A DNA stretch of 64,000 bases from positions 248,001 to 312,000 of the forward strand of contig JACJYB010000002.1 in NCBI GenBank assembly GCA_020636355.1. The letters run 5' to 3'. The translations under genes were made by a program, and so were the position numbers. The DNA comes from Lewinellaceae bacterium. GTDB taxonomy: Bacteria > Bacteroidota > Bacteroidia > Chitinophagales > Saprospiraceae. Of this stretch, positions 41,674 through 48,597 are shown in pieces. Position 1 is the first letter of the stretch. Each line of letters begins with the position of its first letter. The notes beneath the pieces were generated by a model. The model had not been told where the DNA came from, did no database searches, and saw only the letters and a program-made list of their open reading frames with translations.

Positions 41674-43797
41674 ATGGATTTGCAGGATTATTTGAAGGCA
41701 CTCAATCATTTACTTCAAATCAACATCGAAAACATTAATGAAGATGAAAAGGCCAGGCTACTGCAAAAACATATTGAATTGTATCACTCCAGGAAAGATA
41801 TCCTGGGCTACAGCATAACCATTGTACCCTTCATACCGGGAAGAAGATCCTTTGATGAAGCATTTTATCCCGGCCTGGGATCGAGTGAAGAAACAGCCTT
41901 ATACACTAATAAAAGGGAGTCCACCATCAACTTCCTGTACCGGATTTTCCAAAATCAAAACTCAATAAATTCCTTTCCGGATAAGGCTATTTTAAATGCT
42001 ACGATCACCGTATTGGATCATCATGGTAAAATGGATTTCACAATTCCTGCGTGGAAAAGCCGGACTATAGTACCTATCCGTAAAGGGGAAGCTGAGATTT
42101 CAGCAATCGGTGCAGATCCCATCAATCACACCGTTATGAATAAAATTTCCGAAGCCTGGACCTTATCCATTCCGGTAGAAGAGTTGGTTGAAGAAGTACG
42201 CAGGGCGAAACCGCATCAAGACCTTTTCGACTTTGCCTCTCTCTTTTTTGAGCGGTTCAAACTTCAGTTGGACCTGCAAATTGAAGACGCTGTCGTAAGC
42301 TCGGATTATCATTATTTCGAAATTTACAATGAGTCCCTTTTCGGCTCCCTGTATAAACGTCTTATGGAAGGACTTTTGCCATGGGATCTCAACATTCAAT
42401 TGGCCAATGTAACATCAAGTCAGGAAATCAGTATCGATTATCACCCCTGGTTTCCCGTGTTGTGCATAGGCACGGAAAAAGCCAATCTTTATATGAAAGC
42501 GATCTTCGGAGATATGGTCGAAGAGAAGCGCATGCTTACCGACCCGGGTTGGCTGCTCCGGGTAGGGCTTTATCTGGAGCTCCTGACCTGTCTAGGCATC
42601 ATTGAAGTTGCCAACCAGGAAGGTCTGGATTTACTCAGTCCTCAGGAGCGAAAGATATTTGGCCAATTACCGGCATTTGAAGCAATCAGAAACCGTATCG
42701 ACGTAAAAGCATGGAAAAAGGTATGGGCAGTACGGAAAATGGCCGTGAGTGGGGTCCGCCCGAATAAAAATATGCCGGTGAGCTTTGGAAATCTTCTGCG
42801 AAAGAAAACTGCAACTCTGTTGTTTTTGCATGCGCACCACGAAGACCTAAAACAAGCGATCGAATTAGCCGGAGTGAACGTGCATAATTCCCAGGAAACA
42901 TGGCACCGGGTATTTCGCGATGCCGAGCGTGCAGTTTTAAAAATGGATGAACAGGCATTTCCAGAGTTGAATTTTCTAACCACCGATCTTAAAAAATTTG
43001 TCCTGTGGCACGAACGGGGTAATTATTTCGGTCTAAAACTTATCCCGAAGCAGTTTGGCCGGGCATTTGGCGATCAGGATGGTTTGTATCTTTCCGCTTG
43101 CCGCAATTACCGGAATTCCATGAATGAGGTGGCAGAATGGGCCAAAAGCCGTGGGTTGATGGAATATACCGGCAAGGAGTGTGTTCCGGCGTCAGCCAGC
43201 ATTCTTGAAAACTATCTGGCCAAGAATTATGGCCGGCTGAAATACCTGCAAAACCAGGATGGATATCTGGAAGGCCTGGATGTAAAAGACCTGGAGGATG
43301 CTGAAGTCAGGTTTCCTGAAGAGACTATTTTAAAAACACTGGGGCAGGTTTCAATATTCAAGTCCCTGTATGAAGAAGAAATGCGGTTTTTAGCGCGTCG
43401 GGCCAGGCCCATTGAGCTCGGACATCTTGAGCGAATCATCGTCCAGGGTAGAGAGGGATCCTCTTTATTTATACTTCACGAGGGCACCCTGGAAGTAGTC
43501 GGGCGTATGAATGATGTGGACCAGGTTTTGGCAGTATTACATCCCGGAGCAGTCGTTGGAGAGTTTTCTTTTCTCACAGGTGAAAAACGCACTGCTGCGG
43601 TAAGAGCCATTGATTTTGCATTGGTATTTGAAGTTTCCGCCGATAATTTACGTCCGCTGATTGAAACGAGACCAAATATCATCCAGGAATTGAGCAGAAT
43701 TATGAATGAACGCAAACAAGAAAATGATGCCAGTGTTAGCCAAAAATCATTCATGGAAAAAATCACTTCAACGATTTTGGGTAAATCGAGACCATAA
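41674..43797 (+). CDS. cNMP-binding protein with large unknown N-terminal region
   Basis: A 707-residue cytoplasmic protein. The last 130 residues hold a cyclic-nucleotide-binding domain: ERIIVQGREGSSLFILHEGTLEVV, then the phosphate-binding cassette VGEFSFLTGEKRTAAVRA with the conserved Glu, Arg and Thr. The first 560 residues match no family I know; they contain an alpha/beta region (ILGYSITIVPFIPG), a WFPVLCIGTEKANLYMK segment and several Trp-rich helical stretches such as VKAWKKVWAVRK. No helix-turn-helix, kinase, cyclase or membrane segment is evident, so it is not a CRP-type regulator or a channel. The 3' end lies 3 bp from a convergent GIY-YIG remnant. A cNMP- or dinucleotide-responsive enzyme or scaffold is possible. 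Confidence 0.78.
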   Translation: MDLQDYLKALNHLLQINIENINEDEKARLLQKHIELYHSRKDILGYSITIVPFIPGRRSFDEAFYPGLGSSEETALYTNKRESTINFLYRIFQNQNSINSFPDKAILNATITVLDHHGKMDFTIPAWKSRTIVPIRKGEAEISAIGADPINHTVMNKISEAWTLSIPVEELVEEVRRAKPHQDLFDFASLFFERFKLQLDLQIEDAVVSSDYHYFEIYNESLFGSLYKRLMEGLLPWDLNIQLANVTSSQEISIDYHPWFPVLCIGTEKANLYMKAIFGDMVEEKRMLTDPGWLLRVGLYLELLTCLGIIEVANQEGLDLLSPQERKIFGQLPAFEAIRNRIDVKAWKKVWAVRKMAVSGVRPNKNMPVSFGNLLRKKTATLLFLHAHHEDLKQAIELAGVNVHNSQETWHRVFRDAERAVLKMDEQAFPELNFLTTDLKKFVLWHERGNYFGLKLIPKQFGRAFGDQDGLYLSACRNYRNSMNEVAEWAKSRGLMEYTGKECVPASASILENYLAKNYGRLKYLQNQDGYLEGLDVKDLEDAEVRFPEETILKTLGQVSIFKSLYEEEMRFLARRARPIELGHLERIIVQGREGSSLFILHEGTLEVVGRMNDVDQVLAVLHPGAVVGEFSFLTGEKRTAAVRAIDFALVFEVSADNLRPLIETRPNIIQELSRIMNERKQENDASVSQKSFMEKITSTILGKSRP

Positions 43798-43800
43798 ATT

Positions 43801-43932
43801 CTAGCTTCCTTGTTGTGTATACCCCCCTTCTCCGCGATTGTGCTGATTTAACCGCTTCATCATATCGGTTGTATAGCCGACATAGAATCGACGCAACTTT
43901 CTTGAATACAAGATGTAGGTAATAAAAGCCAT
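43801..43932 (-). pseudogene. Truncated GIY-YIG nuclease remnant
   Basis: A 43-codon frame from an ATG at 43932 to a TAG at 43801 encodes the N-terminal half of a GIY-YIG domain: TYILYS provides the GIY-like strand, FYVGYTTDMMKRLNQHN the YIG strand and conserved Arg, and GEGGYT the next turn. Normal members of this small family have about 80-95 residues and continue with a W-x-L-x-Y strand and the metal-binding Glu. Here the frame stops after GYTQQGS, and the sequence beyond is the 3' end of the convergent cNMP protein gene. It is therefore a decayed fragment, lying 150 bp from tRNA-His. Confidence 0.65.
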
Positions 43933-43989
43933 GGGTAATCATTTGCACTGACGATGCTTAATGTCGCTTCGCTCATACGCATGTCAGCA

Positions 43990-44083
43990 CTACTGACGCA
44001 CGATTTGTCTTGGGAAAAATTTGATGGGTTTGAAGATGCTGACCACTTCCGACAACCCTAAGGTGTCGGAAGTGCGTCAGTAG
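43990..44083. repeat. Inverted repeats at the tRNA-His 3' end
   Basis: CTACTGACGCAC at 43990-44001 is the exact inverse complement of GTGCGTCAGTAG at 44072-44083, whose last base touches the tRNA 3' end. Nested between them is a perfect 11-bp hairpin, CACTTCCGACA (44044-44054) with TGTCGGAAGTG (44064-44074) and a nine-base loop. No T run follows on the minus strand, so a simple terminator is not certain. Confidence 0.8.
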
Positions 44084-44158
44084 GGTGGAAGACCGGGCTC
44101 GAACCGGCGACCTTCGGAACCACAATCCGACGCTCTAACCTGCTGAGCTACATCCACC
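44084..44158 (-). tRNA. tRNA-His (anticodon GTG)
   Basis: The minus strand folds as a type I tRNA: acceptor GTGGATG with CTTCCAC (a T-T mismatch at pair 6-67), an extra G at position -1 and C73, both hallmarks of tRNA-His; D arm TAGCTCAGCAGGTTAGAGC, anticodon loop ATTGTGGTT with GTG, T arm GCCGGTTCGAGCCCGGT. CCA is not encoded. Confidence 0.95.
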
Positions 44159-44176
44159 ATATTCAGAAGGCGAGTG

Positions 44177-44184
44177 CAAAGATA
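44177..44184 (-). promoter_or_regulatory. Candidate -7 element of tRNA-His
   Basis: On the minus strand TATCTTTG, a perfect TAnnTTTG, lies about 20 bases before the tRNA. The -33 region is poor (no TTG at the usual distance). Confidence 0.45.
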
Positions 44185-44205
44185 AAAATTGATTAGTATG
44201 TGTGC

Positions 44206-47025
44206 CTAGAATTTTAAAAATTTTGCATTGAACGATCCTACCGTTGTTTTAACAGACAACCAATACATCCCCGATCCAAGTTCTTCCACAGGGATGAGAA
44301 TTTTCCCGTCCCTTTGCAACGGTTGAGCTAGCCAGAGGCTTCTGCCCTGAACATCAAAAAGTTTCAGTTCCAAAATGGTCTGAGCACCTGGTTCCGACTC
44401 AATGATCAATAGGTTACTGACCGGATTTGGGAACGCTCTCCAACCTGCCTGTTCTAACAAATCGTTTGAAGAAGTCATGATATTGACTTGTACAGGTAAT
44501 TGCTCACTTTCACAATATCGATCAAGCGTGTGCACCTTCCAGCGGTAGAAATAGTAATATTCTTCCAGGCTATAGTTGTTACCGATGATCTCCAAAGTAC
44601 CAGGATCCCCATAAGGGTAGGTACCCTGTAAGCCTCCCGTGCGATACAAAAAAGGAGAATTAACCCCGAATTGTGTCCGGTTGTAAGCAGCGTCTGTCGT
44701 GAGCTCATAACTTAGACCAGGTTCAATCGTAAAATTCAAGGCAACATCGGTGGCGCCTGTGTCCAGTAATACTTCCTTAGCGGCAACAATATCTGCACCC
44801 TTAACCAGAATGATCCTCCGTAATCCCGGCGTATCGGTAAATACGGTGACGGAATCCAGCGCCAGTGCCTGATAAACATTAAAGGTCATACGGCCATTAA
44901 AGTTGTTGTTGTGGTATACGTTGATGGTAGGTTCCTTTACCTCACCAATTTCAGCATCATGACCGGGATAAGTTGTTACATTGCTCACGAAATAGGTGGT
45001 TGTTGATGTCAGGAAAGGCGTTACAAAATCACTTCCGCTTCCAACTAAGAAACCATGGTCTGATTCGTACCAGAGTATGCTATCCCCGCTCGCATGCAAA
45101 ACTGCCATTCCAGGTCCCATCAAGCTGACGTCGTTCAATGAATCCGGATTGGAGACCGGAATGAATTGAATGCGCACCGTATCGGACTCAAAAGCGGCAC
45201 ATTGCCCGGTAATTTCTGCCCAAAAAATGCCTGATTGATCGACCCGGATACTCTTTTCCGTGTTTCCGTTATTCCAGGTGTATGCCTTGGCATCCGGTAA
45301 TGTAAGAATCACTTCCCCACCCTCGCATAAGATTGAATCTGCCGAAAGGCTTATACGGGGAGACTCGACGGGATCGACGACCACTCTAAGCGGCTCTGAA
45401 ACCTGAGGGCAGCCATTGAGTATTCCTCTGCCGAAATAGATTCCTGAAGATTTTACCTGGAGCACCGGCTCGGCAGATCCGGTACTCCATACGAGAGAAT
45501 CCCACCCAGGCAAAGCCAGGGTAAGACTGTCGCCACCGCAAATGGATGGCAACCCTTCATATTGCATCGGGACAGGCAAATACCGGCACTGGCCTTCGGT
45601 AAATACGTACCTTTTGTTAGCGGGCAAGTAACCGAATGAATCCACAATACCTGATGGCCACCTGACGATTATCTTCTCTACCCCTTTATCCGACCCGATC
45701 CCTGCATAAACTTCGGGTGAAGCAGTCACTCCATAAGCTTCCCCGGCGCGCACTTCCCGGATTTGCTTGCCAATGGAACTGTAAATCTCAATGGTAGCAC
45801 CGATACCATCACGATTTGACTTGGTTCCTTCCAGGGCAATATTGACCCAGCAATATTCACCCGTTTTCTGAACCCATAACTTGTCGTAATCTGGCCCCGG
45901 CTCAACAAAGTCCTTACCATAGATGCCATAAATATCAAAATAACCATCTCCATTAAAATCGGCTACCATTCCAGAAGTCATGGTGTACTGCGCAGTGCAG
46001 ACAGACCTCCCGGAAAAGCGATAGTTCCCGTCGTTATGATAATAATATGGGCTGTTGCCTAGAACGACAATGTCCAGAAGGCCGTCATTATCCATATCGC
46101 GAAAGAAACCCTGGATCAACAGTCCTTCAATCTTTACACCCATGGAGTCCGTATAATCTTTAAAGACCCCGCCCTCATTGATCATTAGTCGTGACTGAGG
46201 GTCATGGTTAAAAACAATACAATCCAGGTCCCCATCATTATCCACATCACCAAAATCACTCACCCACGATTGATCTCCTAAAGCCAGGCCACGCTGGACG
46301 CCTTCTTCTTTAAAGCCCTCTGCTCCGTAATTGACGAAAAGTTGATTGATCCGCCGGGGATCCGTAGGTAATTGCGCGGCACCTTTGCATTTGGAAATAT
46401 AAAGATCAAGGTCGCCATCCTGGTCGAAATCAGTCCATATGCTGCCGTAGTTTCCAGAATTGTCCGAAGGTATCTCCGTTTGCAATGGTAACCATCCCGT
46501 TTGAAGGAGCAAATTTCCCGCTCCATCATTTCCGTACACCCGTGAAATTCCATCGTCATTGCAAACGAAAAGATCCAGCCAGCCATCGTTATTGATATCG
46601 ACCAGATTAGCAGCCTGTGTATAAATGTTGCCTTCCGGAAGAATGGTCTTATCGATCACCTGACCATCCCGTCCCATTTTCCAATAGATGATCTGGTCCG
46701 AGTTCCCTCCCGTCACGATGTCCTTCCACCCATCGTTATTGATATCACCCACCACCAGACACCACGTCGGACCCGGATGAAACACCCCTGTGGGGTACGA
46801 AACAAATACCGTGTCCCCAGGAACCATCAAGCTCACTTCCAGGCTTTTCCCATTGCGCATGCGAAGCAGGTCCGGATAATGGTCCCCATTAAAATCGGTA
46901 ACGGCGATGGTCAGCCCACTTCGAAACTGACGTTCGGGCAACCAATCGGATTTATCGTAAAAAGTCTGGGCATGGATACCGGCGCTGAACAGAATAAACG
47001 GTAATAATTTCCACGGGTGTTGCAT
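44206..47025 (-). CDS. VCBS/UnbV-repeat T9SS-exported protein
   Basis: From the ATG at 47025 a 939-residue exported protein with a signal peptide ending near GIHAQ. Residues about 35-370 contain at least seven calcium-binding DxDxDGxxD-type motifs (DFNGDHYPDLL, DINNDGWKDIV, DINNDGWLDLF, DFDQDGDLDLY, DVDNDGDLDCI, DMDNDGLLDIV, DFNGDGYFDIY), characteristic of FG-GAP/VCBS propellers. An ASPIC/UnbV segment (GIGATIEIYSSIGKQIREV ... IIVRWPSGIVDSF) follows, then Ig-like repeats (SGIYFGRGILNGCPQ, SGIFWAEITGQC), and the last 80 residues form a type IX secretion sorting domain (NPVSNLLIIESEPGA ... GMYWLSVKT...FLKF). It is therefore a surface or secreted, probably adhesive or scaffold, protein. No operon partner is evident. 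Confidence 0.9.
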   Translation of the reverse strand: MQHPWKLLPFILFSAGIHAQTFYDKSDWLPERQFRSGLTIAVTDFNGDHYPDLLRMRNGKSLEVSLMVPGDTVFVSYPTGVFHPGPTWCLVVGDINNDGWKDIVTGGNSDQIIYWKMGRDGQVIDKTILPEGNIYTQAANLVDINNDGWLDLFVCNDDGISRVYGNDGAGNLLLQTGWLPLQTEIPSDNSGNYGSIWTDFDQDGDLDLYISKCKGAAQLPTDPRRINQLFVNYGAEGFKEEGVQRGLALGDQSWVSDFGDVDNDGDLDCIVFNHDPQSRLMINEGGVFKDYTDSMGVKIEGLLIQGFFRDMDNDGLLDIVVLGNSPYYYHNDGNYRFSGRSVCTAQYTMTSGMVADFNGDGYFDIYGIYGKDFVEPGPDYDKLWVQKTGEYCWVNIALEGTKSNRDGIGATIEIYSSIGKQIREVRAGEAYGVTASPEVYAGIGSDKGVEKIIVRWPSGIVDSFGYLPANKRYVFTEGQCRYLPVPMQYEGLPSICGGDSLTLALPGWDSLVWSTGSAEPVLQVKSSGIYFGRGILNGCPQVSEPLRVVVDPVESPRISLSADSILCEGGEVILTLPDAKAYTWNNGNTEKSIRVDQSGIFWAEITGQCAAFESDTVRIQFIPVSNPDSLNDVSLMGPGMAVLHASGDSILWYESDHGFLVGSGSDFVTPFLTSTTTYFVSNVTTYPGHDAEIGEVKEPTINVYHNNNFNGRMTFNVYQALALDSVTVFTDTPGLRRIILVKGADIVAAKEVLLDTGATDVALNFTIEPGLSYELTTDAAYNRTQFGVNSPFLYRTGGLQGTYPYGDPGTLEIIGNNYSLEEYYYFYRWKVHTLDRYCESEQLPVQVNIMTSSNDLLEQAGWRAFPNPVSNLLIIESEPGAQTILELKLFDVQGRSLWLAQPLQRDGKILIPVEELGSGMYWLSVKTTVGSFNAKFLKF

Positions 47026-47146
47026 GGCGAAATTCAATATGATTCGCAACTAAAGGTACAAACCGCATCGCTTTATATAAATAAATATTCTAATATTTTA
47101 GCAGACTTTCGGGAAACCTTATTCAAATTCCAGGTATTCATTGAAC

Positions 47147-47692
47147 TTACCGGGACCTTTTATTTCGCCCGAACAAGGGCTCGTTGTTTTTGCGCTTATT
47201 CTTATTTTTTTGCTTTTCCCATTTCTTAACATCCTTATTGCGAACAAATACATACCGTATGCTGATGCCGCTGTTGGAAGCAAAAAGCCGATCGGTATTT
47301 CCCAAAAAGAACATTGGCTTATAATCCCAGGCGACGTTCACCCGACCCAAAGTAGCTTCAATGCCACCCGTAAAGGTAATGCCATGCCTCTTCGAAACCG
47401 ATCCAAGGTCCACCTGAGGCTGAAATCGTTGCGCAACCAATCCGATTCCCGTATACAAATTCAGGTTCTTAATAAAAATGGGATAATGGCGATGATAATC
47501 CAGTCCCATGGATAAGTAATCGGTCTTGAAGCCGGATAGTATAGCTAGTTCTACCGTGGAATGTTTTAAGACCCTTTGTTTTACCGTTAAACCATTTTCG
47601 GTACCAAGACGCACGCCTCCTGCCGTAAAATAAGCCTGGCCGAACAAAGGAAGCTGGAGGATCAGCAGACAAATACTAACTTGCAATCGCAT
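47147..47692 (-). CDS. Exported protein with lysine-rich tail
   Basis: From the ATG at 47692 it encodes 181 residues with a signal peptide ending near LPLFGQA. The mature part looks like a short outer-membrane or periplasmic beta protein: alternating patterns such as YLSMGLDYHRHYPIF, LYTGIGLVAQRF and VNVAWDYKPMFFLG end at RYVFVRN, followed by a 30-residue highly basic tail (KKWEKQKNKNKRKNN). The frame is open upstream to 47860, but that part overlaps the divergent methyltransferase gene and lacks a signal. I do not recognise a family. The basic tail could be a peptidoglycan or nucleic-acid contact, which is speculative. Confidence 0.62.
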   Translation of the reverse strand: MRLQVSICLLILQLPLFGQAYFTAGGVRLGTENGLTVKQRVLKHSTVELAILSGFKTDYLSMGLDYHRHYPIFIKNLNLYTGIGLVAQRFQPQVDLGSVSKRHGITFTGGIEATLGRVNVAWDYKPMFFLGNTDRLFASNSGISIRYVFVRNKDVKKWEKQKNKNKRKNNEPLFGRNKRSR

Positions 47693-47767
47693 GATTCGAA
47701 TTTTGGTTGTAGACGGATACAAACTTTTAAATAGTATCGGCGCCATCTTAAATAGGATAATCTTAAC

Positions 47768-48586
47768 ATGCCGCAGATTATTTGGACATTGATTGCTTCC
47801 TGGCGTTATTATCGAAGGGCACAAACCATCTACCAGATTCATAGTCCGCTGGCCTATCAATTGATCGAATTGATTCGGGCAAAAGAACAGGCTTACTATG
47901 CATTCACTAACATCGCAGCATTAAAAGAATTGGCCCTTCGGGATAAAACGGTCATCAACCGAATGGACTTCGGCACCGGTAAAAAAAATCAATCGATCTC
48001 CATACGTCGCTTTGCGCAAAAAGCCATCGTCAAAAGGCTCCGGGGAGAGCGTTATTTCCGGCTAGTGCAGTGGAAAAAACCCCATACCATCCTTGAATTG
48101 GGCACAGCGCTGGGATTTTCAACCGCATATCTGGCATCGGCAGCGCGAAATGCCCGTTTACATACCCTGGAAGGCGATCCTGAACTGGTTGCTTATGCAA
48201 AGAACCTCATTTCAAAGCTGGAACTACGAAATGTTGATTTCCATCAGGGAAAAATCGAGGACCAGTTGGATTCGTTGACCCGTCAAATAGCACCAATCGA
48301 TGTCGTTCTATTGGACGCCAATCACCAGTATGATGCCACCGTGGCTTATTTCGAAAGCATCCGGCCGCATCTTTCGAAACAGGCTTATATTATTGTCGAT
48401 GATATCCGGTGGAGTGCAGGCATGTATAAAGCATGGCAGCGTATGACCCAGGCACTGGACCGCGTGATGGCCATAGAATTTTATGGTTGGGGCTTATTGA
48501 TTTTGGATGCTCCGATACCCAGGTCCGTCCACTTAATTTCAATCCCAACCCGTTGGAAACCCTGGACCATCCGGCACAGTATTTAG
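47768..48586 (+). CDS. Class I SAM-dependent methyltransferase
   Basis: A 272-residue methyltransferase. Motif I is ILELGTALGFSTAYLASAA near residue 110, the acidic residue at the end of strand 2 is in LHTLEGDPEL, and IDVVLLDANHQYDAT is motif IV/post-IV with a metal- or substrate-binding Asp, resembling catechol or caffeoyl-CoA O-methyltransferase-like proteins. The first 90 residues form an unusual helical extension. The target is unknown; O-methylation of a small molecule or glycan is possible. It converges on the AAA protein gene with an 11-bp gap. Confidence 0.82.
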   Translation: MPQIIWTLIASWRYYRRAQTIYQIHSPLAYQLIELIRAKEQAYYAFTNIAALKELALRDKTVINRMDFGTGKKNQSISIRRFAQKAIVKRLRGERYFRLVQWKKPHTILELGTALGFSTAYLASAARNARLHTLEGDPELVAYAKNLISKLELRNVDFHQGKIEDQLDSLTRQIAPIDVVLLDANHQYDATVAYFESIRPHLSKQAYIIVDDIRWSAGMYKAWQRMTQALDRVMAIEFYGWGLLILDAPIPRSVHLISIPTRWKPWTIRHSI

Positions 48587-48597
48587 ACTACGCATTC

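Noticed and set aside
44044..44074. Rho-independent terminator of tRNA-His
   Set aside because: The hairpin is perfect, but no T run follows it on the minus strand within 25 bases, so it is reported as a repeat only.
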